DNA from: an uncultured Opitutia bacterium
Lineage (GTDB): Bacteria > Verrucomicrobiota > Verrucomicrobiia > Opitutales > Opitutaceae
Reading direction: 5' to 3'
NCBI GenBank assembly: GCA_903877135.1
Contig: CAIRCN010000043.1
Coordinates: 1-48,897, forward strand
Length of the DNA: 48,897 bases
A model generated the notes under the pieces. That model ran no database searches. It was not told the DNA's origin and saw only the letters and a list, made by a program, of their open reading frames with translations. Numbering within the stretch: the first letter of the stretch is position 1; the number at the start of each line of letters is the position of its first letter. Below are positions 16,708 to 26,325 of this stretch, piece after piece. The translations under genes and the position numbers were made by a program.

Positions 16708-18113
16708 CAGCGCGACGCGATTTTCACCGCGATTTCCTCGAGCGGGTAGGTGACAATTTCGGCGAGCGTCGGGTGATACCAGGGCGCGCGGAGGAGATCG
16801 AAGACGGTCGCGCGCAGGGCGAGCGGACCGCTGAAACAGTGGATGAGTTCGCCTGCGTCCTTGCCGACAATTTCGGCGCCGAGGATGCGGCCGCGCTTCG
16901 GCTCGGCGATGACTTTCACGTAGCCATAGGTCGCATCCATGAGGATGGACTTGCCGTGGTCGTTGAACGGATAGCTCGCCGTGAGATATTTCACGCCGCG
17001 CTCGTCGAGTTCGCGTTCGAGCCGGCCGATGGTCGCGAGTTGCGGGTCGGTGAAGACAACGTTCAGCAGCAGCGAATAATCGACCGATTTCAGCTCCTTC
17101 ATGCCAGCGGCGTGGCGCGCGGCGAGTTCGCCCTGCTGGATTGCGATGTGGACTATGTCCGCGGGACCGGCGCAGTCGCCGGCGGCGTAGATGTGCGGCA
17201 CGCTCGTGCGCTGATAGCGATCGATGACGATCCGGCCGTTGGGGCGGGTGCGGACGCCGGCGGCCGGGAGATTGAGGCTGGCGGTGTGTGGCTCGCGGCC
17301 GAGGGCGTTGAAAAGGTGGGCGGCGCGGCGCGTGATGATTTTCCCGTCATGGAGGAACCGGGCGGTGGTGCCGCGGGCGCTCTGCGCGATGGCTTGAATC
17401 TGCGTGCCGGCGAACAGCTCGATGCCTTCGTCAACGAAGGCCTGTTGCACGACGCAGGAGGCGTCCTCGGAGTGATCGCGCAGGATGTTCGGGCTGCGCT
17501 GGACGAGGACGACGCGGGTGCCGATGCGGTTGAGGAACTGCGCGAGCTCGCACGCGACGATGCCACCGCCGAGGACGATCGCGCTTTGCGGGACAAAATC
17601 GAGATCGAGCACGTCGTCGCTCGTCCAGAATTTCGCGGCGGCGAGACCAGGCACCGGCGGGATGCTGACCTGGGAGCCGGTGCCGATGAGAATGTGCCGG
17701 GCCGAAATCTTTTTCCCGTTTGAGAGCCCGACGGTGTGCGGATCGAGGAAGCGCGCTTGGGCGCGGATGAGATCGAATTTTCCGTTGGCGAGCGCGCGCT
17801 GGCGGTAGCCGGCAAAGTCGGCGATAATTTTTTTCTTCCGTGTGTGGATAGCGCGCATGTCGGCGCGAGCGGAGGGAATTTTCAGGCCGAAGGTCTTGCC
17901 CTTTTGTGCGAGGTGGAGGACGTCTGCGCTGTAGAGCAGCGTCTTCGATGGCATGCAGCCGCGCAAGATGCAGAGCCCGCCGAGTTCGCGCGCACCGTCG
18001 ACGATGGCGGTGCGCAGGCCGAGGTCGGCGGCGACGCGTGCGGCGTTGAAGCCGGCGCTGCCGCCGCCAAGGACGAGGAAGTCGTAAGTTTTCAGAGGAC
18101 CGTTTTGAGACAA
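16707..18113 (-). CDS. Dihydrolipoamide-dehydrogenase-like pyridine nucleotide-disulfide oxidoreductase
   Basis: The 468-residue flavoprotein shows the FAD-binding GGGSAG at 16-21, the redox disulfide Cys48/Cys53 in CILRGC followed by MPSK, an NAD(P)-binding VLGGGIVACELAQF segment, the second FAD motif YAAGDCAG and a C-terminal dimerisation domain with the His-Glu pair in HPTLAE (about 447-452). This is the architecture of dihydrolipoamide dehydrogenase, mercuric reductase and relatives. No mercury-type C-terminal cysteine pair is present and no 2-oxoacid dehydrogenase subunits are near, so the true substrate is open. It lies 38 bases past the stop of the phosphoglycosyltransferase and is coupled to the FkbM gene. 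It may simply sit at the edge of the locus rather than act in glycan synthesis. Confidence 0.88.
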   Translation of the reverse strand: MSQNGPLKTYDFLVLGGGSAGFNAARVAADLGLRTAIVDGARELGGLCILRGCMPSKTLLYSADVLHLAQKGKTFGLKIPSARADMRAIHTRKKKIIADFAGYRQRALANGKFDLIRAQARFLDPHTVGLSNGKKISARHILIGTGSQVSIPPVPGLAAAKFWTSDDVLDLDFVPQSAIVLGGGIVACELAQFLNRIGTRVVLVQRSPNILRDHSEDASCVVQQAFVDEGIELFAGTQIQAIAQSARGTTARFLHDGKIITRRAAHLFNALGREPHTASLNLPAAGVRTRPNGRIVIDRYQRTSVPHIYAAGDCAGPADIVHIAIQQGELAARHAAGMKELKSVDYSLLLNVVFTDPQLATIGRLERELDERGVKYLTASYPFNDHGKSILMDATYGYVKVIAEPKRGRILGAEIVGKDAGELIHCFSGPLALRATVFDLLRAPWYHPTLAEIVTYPLEEIAVKIASR

Positions 18114-18151
18114 GCCAGGGTGCGCGGGAATATGTCGGCCGAACTGGAGGG

Positions 18152-19528
<1,377 letters not shown>

Positions 19529-19540
19529 GACGACGAACGT

Positions 19541-20740
19541 CTAGGCGGCGCGGGGCGGTCCGGCAAGCTTGGTGAGCAACTCGTGCCACAGGCGGGCGGC
19601 GCGGGCCGCCCCATCCTGTGCGAAAATTTGCGCGGCGGCGCCGAACGTGCGCTGGCGGGCCTGATCGGAGGCTAGTGCCGCGAGCCAGCGGGCGGCTGCG
19701 GCGGTCTCCTCGCGGGTGAAGGCCGCGCCGAATTGATGCTGGGCGACGAGTCGGGCCGGCTCGCAATCGCGTGGGCCGAGGAAAAGCACTGGCCGGGCGA
19801 CGGCCGCGGCGCCGTAGAGTTTGCTGGGAAAAACGAGATGCTCGCAGCCGGGCAAGAGCGTCACGACATGAATGTCGGCAAGCGAGAGCGTGGCGGCTAG
19901 GTGGGCGCGTGGCTGTGCTGGGTGGAAATGCACCCGGGTCAGTCCGCGGGAGCTGGCGGTCTGTTGGAGTGCGGCGCGGCGCGCACCGTCGCCGATGAAG
20001 ACGAAGGCGATGTCGGTTTGGTCGCGCACAGCCGTCGCAATTTCCAGCAGTGGGTCGAGGTCGTGCACGCGGCCGAGGTTGCCCGAATATGCGACGACGA
20101 ACTGACCCCGCAGCCCCCAGGCGGTGCGGAGCGAGGCGACCGCCTCCGGCGAGGCGGGCGCGAGGCCAGCCGGCGCCCAATTGGGCGACACGTAGATGCG
20201 TGCCGGCGGCACGCCGGCCTCGCCCATCAATGCGGCCATGTCGGTGCCGACGGCGATGCAGGCCCGGGCCTGGCGCCAGGCGAAGTTGCGGAGTGGGCGG
20301 AGCACGCGCAGCCAGCGGTGGCGGGTGAGGGCGACGGCGATTTCGGGATAGATGTCCTCCACCCAGTGCAGCAAGTGCGCCCGGCGCAAACGCACGAGTG
20401 GGGCTGCCGCAGCGCCGAGCAGGGGCGGATCGGTCAGCACGACGACGGCATCGCCCGGGTGGACGCACCACCACAGTCGCCAGAGCGCCCCAAGGTAAAA
20501 GGTTGCGAAATCGATGAGGCGGCCGGCCAAACTGCGGCGGCCCCAGTGCGTGACGCCGACCCGCAGAATTTCCACGCCGTGGCGCACTTCGCGGCGGGGC
20601 ACCGCGGTGGACTGCGGGCGGCGGGCGATGACGCTCACGGCGTGGCCTTGCTCAGCGAGCGCCTCGGCCAAGTCCGCGAGCAACTGCGCGGTGGCCGGTT
20701 CGTCGGGCCAGTAGAAGCGATTGAGAAAAAAAACGCGCAT
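19541..20740 (-). CDS. Glycosyltransferase family 4 (WbuB-like)
   Basis: The 399-residue GT-B protein opens with MRVFFLNRFYWPDEPATAQ, the WbuB/WcaI-like start in which proline follows the first strand. The donor-binding half has YSGNLGRVHDLDPLLE, FVFIGDG and a weakened E-x7-E region near PSKLYGAAAVARPVLFLG. WbuB enzymes add an N-acetylfucosamine residue in E. coli O26, but substrates vary widely in this group and no specificity is claimed. It is probably cytoplasmic or loosely membrane-bound, acting on the undecaprenyl-linked chain. It sits 4 bases after the GT2 gene upstream and 12 before the phosphoglycosyltransferase, so all three are likely one transcript. Confidence 0.9.
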   Translation of the reverse strand: MRVFFLNRFYWPDEPATAQLLADLAEALAEQGHAVSVIARRPQSTAVPRREVRHGVEILRVGVTHWGRRSLAGRLIDFATFYLGALWRLWWCVHPGDAVVVLTDPPLLGAAAAPLVRLRRAHLLHWVEDIYPEIAVALTRHRWLRVLRPLRNFAWRQARACIAVGTDMAALMGEAGVPPARIYVSPNWAPAGLAPASPEAVASLRTAWGLRGQFVVAYSGNLGRVHDLDPLLEIATAVRDQTDIAFVFIGDGARRAALQQTASSRGLTRVHFHPAQPRAHLAATLSLADIHVVTLLPGCEHLVFPSKLYGAAAVARPVLFLGPRDCEPARLVAQHQFGAAFTREETAAAARWLAALASDQARQRTFGAAAQIFAQDGAARAARLWHELLTKLAGPPRAA

Positions 20741-20744
20741 CCAG

Positions 20745-21554
20745 TCATTCCCGCTGCGTCCGTTGTCGGCGCAGTTCTTCGACTATGAAGCCCTCGTAGC
20801 GCGCGAGCAGCCGGCAGTAATGCAGTCCGGCGTGGCCGTCGAGGAAACCGCGGCGCAGCAGGTATTGGTAAACAAAGCGCAGGGCCGGGCGGCCGGGGAA
20901 CAGAAAACTCAGATGCTTGAGCGCGCGGCGGCGGCGGAGCGGGTCCGGTGCGCAGAGATCGCTCCAAGGCACGGTGTCGGCCGTGGCGAGGTGTCGCGCC
21001 GCCTCCGCGCGGGCATAGCGGCGGTGCCGGGCGAGCCATTCCTCGTCGCCGCCGGAGGACAGATCGTGGAGGTAGTTGGAGCGAAGGTGGTCCATCCGCA
21101 TCCGCGGTGCTTCGCGTTGACCGTGGCCCACCTCGACGAAAGTAAACTCCGGGGCGCGCACGAACCGGGCCTGATAGGCGGGGTAGTCCGTGCAGTGGGG
21201 AATCCAGCGACCCGCGAAGATCATCTGCGGGGCGACGAAAAATCCGTCCACGTCTGAGCGGGCAGCCGCGGCCCGGCACTCGGCATTGAGCGCGGGCGTC
21301 ATCTGCTCGTCGGAGTCTAGGTGGAAGACCCAACGGTGCCGGAAGGGAATCTCGCGCTGGGCGTGGTTACGCTGGCCGGCGAAATCGTCGAACGGGCGGG
21401 TAAAGACGCGTGCGCCGGCGGAGGAGGCGATATCGGCCGTTTGGTCGGTCGAACCGGAGTCGAGCACGACGATATCGTCGCAAGCGCGCACGGAGGCGAG
21501 GCACCGGGGCAGGTCACGCTCTTCATTTAGCGTGAGAATGAGGACGGAATACAT
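20745..21554 (-). CDS. Glycosyltransferase family 2 (WaaE/KdtX-like)
   Basis: From ATG 21554 the product is 269 residues and begins MYSVLILTLNEERDLPRCL, the start of the WaaE-like GT2 group. The GT-A nucleotide-binding core follows: VVLDSGSTDQTADIA, then FHLDSDEQ (the acidic metal-binding site) at about 82-89. The C-terminal region (WSDLCAPDPLRRRRALKHLSFLFPGRPALRF) is also typical of this group, members of which add sugars to LPS inner core. The frame stays open to 22172, but that part is a shadow of the next gene. Its start lies 2 bases beyond the stop of the wzy-like gene (21557), so the two are nearly contiguous. Confidence 0.9.
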   Translation of the reverse strand: MYSVLILTLNEERDLPRCLASVRACDDIVVLDSGSTDQTADIASSAGARVFTRPFDDFAGQRNHAQREIPFRHRWVFHLDSDEQMTPALNAECRAAAARSDVDGFFVAPQMIFAGRWIPHCTDYPAYQARFVRAPEFTFVEVGHGQREAPRMRMDHLRSNYLHDLSSGGDEEWLARHRRYARAEAARHLATADTVPWSDLCAPDPLRRRRALKHLSFLFPGRPALRFVYQYLLRRGFLDGHAGLHYCRLLARYEGFIVEELRRQRTQRE

Positions 21555-21556
21555 GT

Positions 21557-23008
21557 CTATGTGAAAGAGTCGGCGGCCGATTCCAGGCGGCCGTAGTGCA
21601 CCGCGCAGAAAAAGCAGACCCAGAAGACGGTGATCACCGAGCCGTTGCCGAAGGGAAATTCGATCCACGCGTAGAGGAGCAGCAGCCCGCAGCCGGCGAG
21701 GAGGTAGAGGGTCAGCGGGCTTTGGGTCAGCGCGCGGCGCCGGTAATAGAGGGGCACGAGCCCGCAGAGGGCGAGCAGCGCGGTGCCGACGTAACCGTGC
21801 TCGGCCACCGACTGGAGCCAGTCGGAATGGGCGTCGTGGTAGTAGGTCTGCAAACCTTGGGTCGGCGAGATATGCTGGCTGTTGAAGAGAAAAAATACGG
21901 TGGGATAGGAAGCCATTCCCCAGCCAAACCAGGGTTTTTCCTGCGCCATGTGCCAGGTGTCGCGGTAAAGCCTGGGGCGGTCCCCGATGGTGCCGGCGGC
22001 ACGCATGGTGGCGACCTCCGATTGCGTTTGGACGAAGCGGCGGTCGATCATGGGGCGGCCGATGTCGTAGGCAAACGCGCCGGCGACCGCGAGGGCGACC
22101 ACGCCGAGCGCCAGTGGCACGGCAATGGATTCGTTGTAGGCGTGGCGGCGCTTGATCAGGCGGAATATCCAATGGGAAAAGCCGATGCCGAGCAAGAGCA
22201 GCATCAACAGGCTGCAGGAGCGGGAGCCGCTCAGCGGGACCGAGACGGCCAAGAGGACGAGGGCCACGAGTCCCGTGGCCGCCGGGGAATGCCAGAAATC
22301 GCGGGTGTCGCGGCGACGGACGTAGTGGAAGATCAGCCCGAGGCAGGCGGCGGTCGTTAGCACGATGAACGCGCCCCAGTGGTTGTGGTAAAAGAAAGTG
22401 GAGAAGAAGTAACCCTGCGGAGTCTTTTGCAGGCCGAAATAGAGCCCGGTGGCGCCGACGAGTTTCTGCACGGTGCCGAAGATCGCGAGCGCCACCGCGT
22501 TGAGGGAAAGGACCATGAGCAGGCCGCGGAGCGCCCGGCGCTGGCGGACGACGAGGGCGAGGTTGAAGCAGGAGAGATAGACTCCGTCAAAAAACCACAA
22601 CTGCAGGTTGGAGAGCAGGGGGCGTGCGCTGCTGGGCCAGCGCGGATTAGACGCGGTCTGCACGAACAGACTTTCGCTGCCGTTCATCACTTCCCGGAAG
22701 CTGGGGTTGAACGCACTCGCGAGTACGAGCAGGTTGACGGCGGCCAGAGGCCACAGCCAACGGAATGGCAGCGGGGAGCCGTCTTTGCGCGGGTTGAGCA
22801 GGGCGGTGAGGGTGATGAGGCCGCCGAGGCTGGCCAGCCACGAGAGCAGGGTGCGCGCCCAGTCGGTGTTGCCCCCAAAAGCCCAGGAGCCGAAGATCAC
22901 GAGCGCTGCCACATGGACCAGCGTGATGATTTCGAGGAGGCCCAGCGAGGTCTGGTGCGAGGGGGGGCGGCCGCTGACGCCGCGTTCGTATTTGTGGTCT
23001 TCGCTCAT
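21557..23008 (-). CDS. O-antigen ligase/polymerase family membrane protein (Wzy/WaaL-like)
   Basis: From ATG 23008 the protein is 483 residues with about a dozen hydrophobic segments. The family signature is the periplasmic loop: VPLSGSRSCSLLMLL, then WFGWGMASYPTVFF and YYHDAHSDWLQSVAEHG, where the His and the GWG segment match the Wzy_C/O-antigen ligase family. Such proteins either polymerise lipid-linked repeats or transfer glycan to an acceptor in the periplasm; sequence alone does not separate the two. The start overlaps the stop of a truncated glycosyltransferase stub (ATGA at 23005-23008). The 5-prime end of this gene, MSEDHKYERGVS, is repeated at 24466. Confidence 0.87.
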   Translation of the reverse strand: MSEDHKYERGVSGRPPSHQTSLGLLEIITLVHVAALVIFGSWAFGGNTDWARTLLSWLASLGGLITLTALLNPRKDGSPLPFRWLWPLAAVNLLVLASAFNPSFREVMNGSESLFVQTASNPRWPSSARPLLSNLQLWFFDGVYLSCFNLALVVRQRRALRGLLMVLSLNAVALAIFGTVQKLVGATGLYFGLQKTPQGYFFSTFFYHNHWGAFIVLTTAACLGLIFHYVRRRDTRDFWHSPAATGLVALVLLAVSVPLSGSRSCSLLMLLLLGIGFSHWIFRLIKRRHAYNESIAVPLALGVVALAVAGAFAYDIGRPMIDRRFVQTQSEVATMRAAGTIGDRPRLYRDTWHMAQEKPWFGWGMASYPTVFFLFNSQHISPTQGLQTYYHDAHSDWLQSVAEHGYVGTALLALCGLVPLYYRRRALTQSPLTLYLLAGCGLLLLYAWIEFPFGNGSVITVFWVCFFCAVHYGRLESAADSFT

Positions 23009-23035
23009 GGGGCGAGGGGGGACACGGAGGACTGA
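22973..23035. repeat. Direct repeat, copy A (duplicated gene junction)
   Basis: About 63 bases match 24431-24490 almost base for base; the copies differ by one substitution and a short G-run length change. It contains the last codons of a GT4 reading frame (QSSVSPLAP stop) and the first codons of the wzy-like gene. The copies flank the GT-C gene at 23112-24419. Confidence 0.9.
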
Positions 23036-23115
23036 CGGGCGCATAAATCGGGCACGGAAATGCTCGGCCCGCCGTGACGCGGTTCGAGGCTGAGAACGAT
23101 TTGAGCGATTTTCAT
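23005..23115 (-). pseudogene. Collapsed GT4 glycosyltransferase: N-terminus joined to C-terminal tail
   Basis: A 36-codon ORF starts MKIAQIVLSLEPRHGGPS and matches the N-terminus of the intact GT4 gene at 25608 (MHCCQIVASLEKRHGGPS; 16 of the first 24 residues identical). After residue 24 it passes directly into QSSVSPLAP, which matches that gene's last residues, QSSVPPRP. The roughly 350 codons between are missing, as by an internal deletion. The ORF starts inside the stop of the GT-C gene (ATGA at 23112-23115) and its stop overlaps the wzy-like start (ATGA). It cannot encode an enzyme. Translation through it may still pass ribosomes to the wzy-like gene. Confidence 0.85.
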
Positions 23116-24419
23116 CCGGAACGAAAGAACCCGTAAGCTTGGGCGTGGACGGTGAGGAGAGTGAGTGCCAATTGGACAAGGGCCAGCGCCACCAGGGGCC
23201 AACGCCGGGTGAGCCTGAAGCCCGTCCGCGCCGCCGCGAGCAGCGCGAGCCAATAGATGAGAAAGAGCAGCAACGGCGGTTCGTAATAACGATGAAAAAC
23301 GAGACGGTTTGTCAGCATAGCGGCGGTCCACGGCACGACTACTGCCAGCCACAACAGGCACGGCTCCATCCCTGCTTCGAGCCACAGACGCCTGACGATC
23401 GCCAGAGCGAACGCCGCGCCGAGTGGGGCGAGCACGAGGAAAGGCACTGAAATATGACCAAAAACAGGCAGGTGTGCCGCCAATGTCCACCAGTAGCCAC
23501 CCCATCGCCCTGTGGTGTAGTAGAAATCCGGAACCGTCGAACTCACGAGCACGAGCACGAGACCCAGCGCACCTGCAAACAGGACCACGGGGGACGAAAA
23601 ATCGTCGCGCCATTGGCGGGTCGTCGTCGCGACCATGTAGAAGGACGCGCCCATGGAAAACAGCACGGTCAGAAGATAGATCAGCGCTGTGCCGTTGAAT
23701 CCCATCTTGGAGTAGGTTTCTTTGGCCCATGCTGGCGGCACAAGTCCGTGCCACGCCAGGAAGAGCGCTGCCAGGGGAAGGACCGGAATCAACCCGAGGG
23801 CGAGCCGCCCCCAGCGGTGCGAAATCTGGGCTTCGCGCCAGAGGCGCCACAAAAGCGGCCCGGCGAGCCAGACGTTGATCTGGCGCACGGCTACGCACGC
23901 GGAGGCGGAGACAGCGCCCAAGAGCGCGCCGCGATCCGAGGGGGTAAACAGAATTGCCGCAAGGGAAGCGGACATCATCATCAGGGCTGCGTTGTCCGTT
24001 ACGACGAAGCAGGATGATTTCACAAAGAAATTATCCAGAGCCAGAGGCAGCAGAGCCAGCATCAAGGATCCGCCGCCGCGCCGCTGTAGCAACCCCCACA
24101 ACAGGGCTAGCACCCCCAGGCTGACCAGCCAGTTGACCGCGCGCATCGCAAAGAAGCTAGGTCCGGTTGCCAGCGACACAGTGGAGAGAAAATACGGATA
24201 GCCCGGGGACGTAGCTGACAAACTGTCGGCAAGGAGGTTGAGCCTTGGCCAGTGGTCGCGTATTTGCCGGATGGCCGGAAGGTAAAACACCCGCTCATCC
24301 GTGCTCAGGTTGCCCACTGTCCGGCACCACAGGAGCGGCGCACTTAGAACTGCAAAACCGAGCAACCAAGGGACGAAGGCCAGCCAGCGTGGCCGGGCGG
24401 AACTCACTGCTTCGCTCAT
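23112..24419 (-). CDS. GT-C fold membrane glycosyltransferase, distantly ALG10/DIE2-like
   Basis: The 435-residue protein is very hydrophobic, with roughly ten membrane segments. After the first comes a short luminal/periplasmic loop with STDERVFYLPAIRQ (about 39-52), the acidic loop expected of GT-C enzymes using polyprenyl-phosphate sugars. CVAVRQINVWL near residue 175 recalls the FRQTNI motif of eukaryotic ALG10 glucosyltransferases, and HRYYEP near residue 380 is another candidate match. ALG10 adds the last glucose to the dolichol-linked glycan, so a role in capping or branching a lipid-linked sugar at the periplasmic face is plausible but inferred. Both ends have ATGA overlaps, with small stub ORFs on either side, and the gene is bracketed by a direct repeat. 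Confidence 0.72.
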   Translation of the reverse strand: MSEAVSSARPRWLAFVPWLLGFAVLSAPLLWCRTVGNLSTDERVFYLPAIRQIRDHWPRLNLLADSLSATSPGYPYFLSTVSLATGPSFFAMRAVNWLVSLGVLALLWGLLQRRGGGSLMLALLPLALDNFFVKSSCFVVTDNAALMMMSASLAAILFTPSDRGALLGAVSASACVAVRQINVWLAGPLLWRLWREAQISHRWGRLALGLIPVLPLAALFLAWHGLVPPAWAKETYSKMGFNGTALIYLLTVLFSMGASFYMVATTTRQWRDDFSSPVVLFAGALGLVLVLVSSTVPDFYYTTGRWGGYWWTLAAHLPVFGHISVPFLVLAPLGAAFALAIVRRLWLEAGMEPCLLWLAVVVPWTAAMLTNRLVFHRYYEPPLLLFLIYWLALLAAARTGFRLTRRWPLVALALVQLALTLLTVHAQAYGFFRSG

Positions 24420-24466
24420 CGGGGGCAGGCGCTGACACCGCGTTCGTATTTGTGGTCTTCGCTCAT
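24416..24466 (-). pseudogene. 16-codon stub repeating the start of the wzy-like gene
   Basis: The ORF MSEDHKYERGVSACPR repeats the first 12 residues of the wzy-like gene that starts at 23008 and then stops. Its ATG overlaps the stop of the GT4 gene (ATGA at 24463-24466), and its stop overlaps the ATG of the GT-C gene (ATGA at 24416-24419). It is a fragment left by duplication or insertion rather than a functional protein. It does leave the reading chain from GT4 to GT-C unbroken. Confidence 0.85.
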
Positions 24467-24490
24467 GGGCGGGGGGGCACGGAGGACTGA
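24431..24490. repeat. Direct repeat, copy B (duplicated gene junction)
   Basis: This is the partner of 22973-23035. It spans the 3-prime end of the intact GT4 gene and most of the 16-codon wzy stub. Together the two copies bracket about 1.4 kb holding the GT-C gene and most of the collapsed GT4 frame. Confidence 0.9.
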
Positions 24491-25608
24491 GAGGTGGATT
24501 TTAGCTGTTCGTAGAATTGAAGCAACTGCCGCGCGGACTGTGCCCAGGAGTATTCCCGCAGCACCCATTCGCGGGCGCGGGTGCCGCGCTCCCGCAGGCG
24601 CTCCGGCGTTTCGGCCAGCGCGGAGCGCAGCGCGGCCGGATAATCGGCCCAGGGCACGCACCAGCCGGCGGCGAGGGCATTGAGGGGGGTCCAGGGCGTC
24701 GTGTCCGTGACCACGACGGGCAGGCCGTGCGCCATAGCTTCGGCGATCACGAGGCCGAAATTTTCGTTGTGGGAGGGCAGCAGGAAGAGCGAGGCGACGG
24801 GATAGGGCGGCAGCCGATCGAGGCCGTCGAAGGCGCGCACGCGGCCGGCCCCGGAAGCGCGGAGGACATAGTCTTCCAGTTCCCGCGGGCGGTAGTCCTG
24901 CGCGATCCCCACTAGGAGTAGCAGCCAGTCGGGCGGCGCCTGTTCGAGCCAGAGGTCGATCAGTTCCAGCACCCGTTTTTTGGAGTGAAAACGCGAGTAG
25001 AAAAGGGCGGTGCGCCGCTCGCCAACTTCAGGGCAGGCCTCGCGCCAGTGGGCGGTCGCGGCGGCGATTTCTGCGTCGGTCGAAGCCGAGACGCCATTGG
25101 GCGCCACGCAGATCGGCTGGGTGAAGCCGAGGGCGCGAATGTCCTCCGCCTCGGCCGAACTGGTGGCGTGCCAGCCCGCAACAGCTTCAAAGGCCCCGGG
25201 ATGGATGGCCAGACGGGCGATTCTTTTCCGCAGACGATGAAAATTCCAAGCCCAAGGGCTCATCATGCCGCGGGGGGACAGCACAAGAGGAATCCCGGCG
25301 GCGACTGCTTTGGCGTGGGCATAGTGCAGGGTCCGCTGCCACATGGCGTGATGATGAACTATGTCACACTTGCAGACGCGTAGCTCGCGGACCAATTCCG
25401 CCGAGCAACGCAAGGCTTGCGGCCAGTTCCTGCGGAAAGTCTGCACCCGCAGACTGCCTTCTGTGTTCGTGCTTGTTTTGCCTGGATAGGTGGTGAAGAG
25501 ATCGACTTGTGTGCCAAAAGTCGCGAGGCCGCGTGAGAGCTCATAGACTGACTGACTTGGTCCTCCGTGCCGTTTCTCAAGACTGGCGACGATCTGGCAA
25601 CAATGCAT
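24463..25608 (-). CDS. Glycosyltransferase family 4
   Basis: From ATG 25608 the protein is 381 residues. It starts MHCCQIVASLEKRHGGPSQS, where GGPS is the acceptor-side loop common in this GT4 group, continues with HHHAMWQRTLHYAHAKA and LSPRGMM, and has the donor-side LFYSRFHSKKRVLELIDLW and the E-x7-E motif in LPSHNENFGLVIAEAMAHGLPVV (quoted as the region around residues 280-302). It transfers a sugar from a nucleotide donor to the growing lipid-linked chain. The longer open frame to 26097 overlaps the acetyltransferase and is rejected. The last codons are duplicated in the stub at 23005-23115. Confidence 0.92.
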   Translation of the reverse strand: MHCCQIVASLEKRHGGPSQSVYELSRGLATFGTQVDLFTTYPGKTSTNTEGSLRVQTFRRNWPQALRCSAELVRELRVCKCDIVHHHAMWQRTLHYAHAKAVAAGIPLVLSPRGMMSPWAWNFHRLRKRIARLAIHPGAFEAVAGWHATSSAEAEDIRALGFTQPICVAPNGVSASTDAEIAAATAHWREACPEVGERRTALFYSRFHSKKRVLELIDLWLEQAPPDWLLLLVGIAQDYRPRELEDYVLRASGAGRVRAFDGLDRLPPYPVASLFLLPSHNENFGLVIAEAMAHGLPVVVTDTTPWTPLNALAAGWCVPWADYPAALRSALAETPERLRERGTRAREWVLREYSWAQSARQLLQFYEQLKSTSQSSVPPRP

Positions 25609-25610
25609 GG

Positions 25611-26177
25611 TCAGATTGGCGTCGGGCGGTCCTTGAGGGGGCGACAGGGCTGGCCAGCGCAAATTTTCCGCGCGGGCTGATTGGAGACCGCCACAGCGCG
25701 AGCCCCAATGATGGTAAGTTCGCCGATGGTGACGCCGGGGCCGATGAAAGCCTCGGCGCAGATCCAAACGTTTTTGCCCACATGGATTGGGCTGGAGAGC
25801 AACGGCATGTCCCAACGCCGGTAGTCGTGGGTGCCAGCGCAGAGGTGGGCGTGCTGCGCGATGTTGGCCCCATATTCGAGGGTGATGCACCCGATGTTGT
25901 AGAGCCTGACATTGGGCCCGACCATGACCCGGGGGTGGATAGTGAGCCTCCAGGGAAAAAGGATCGCGACCGTGGGAAAAATTCGCACCTTGTCCGGTTC
26001 CGGGATCTCCGCGCCAAACCAGCGCAAGAGTTCGACCCGGAGGCGGTGCCAGGGGCGGGGGCTCCAGCGGAAAATGGTCGCTTGCACGATCGACCATATG
26101 ATCCGGGCGGCCACTTCGCGTTTAGGGTAAGGCGTGACACGACCTTGGCCGAGGTAAGGCTCAATGGGTGAGACCAT
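25611..26177 (-). CDS. WcaF-like hexapeptide acetyltransferase
   Basis: From ATG 26177 the product is 188 residues; a TTG at 26222 would add 15 residues (LLLLSWPRFFPPE) and cannot be excluded. The C-terminal half is a left-handed beta-helix of hexapeptide repeats: ILFPWRLTIHPRVMVG, LYNIGCITLEYGANIA, HVGKNVWICAEAFIGPGVTIG and ELTIIGARAVAVSNQPA. AGTHDYRRWDMPL contains the catalytic-type His seen in WcaF and NodL acetyltransferases. It probably O-acetylates a sugar of the glycan using acetyl-CoA. The stop is 2 bases before the GT4 start. About 150 bases lie between it and the GT-C gene upstream. Confidence 0.85.
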   Translation of the reverse strand: MVSPIEPYLGQGRVTPYPKREVAARIIWSIVQATIFRWSPRPWHRLRVELLRWFGAEIPEPDKVRIFPTVAILFPWRLTIHPRVMVGPNVRLYNIGCITLEYGANIAQHAHLCAGTHDYRRWDMPLLSSPIHVGKNVWICAEAFIGPGVTIGELTIIGARAVAVSNQPARKICAGQPCRPLKDRPTPI

Positions 26178-26325
26178 TTCAGGTGGAAAGAATCTTGGCC
26201 ATGAGAGGAGTAGCAATATCAAAACGGAACTTGCATTTCAGCGGGCACAGGCTGATGCCACGGCTTGGCTGAGTCCAGCAGCGGCGTTCAGACTGGCGGG
26301 AATAAACCCGTGTCGAGAGTGGTGT

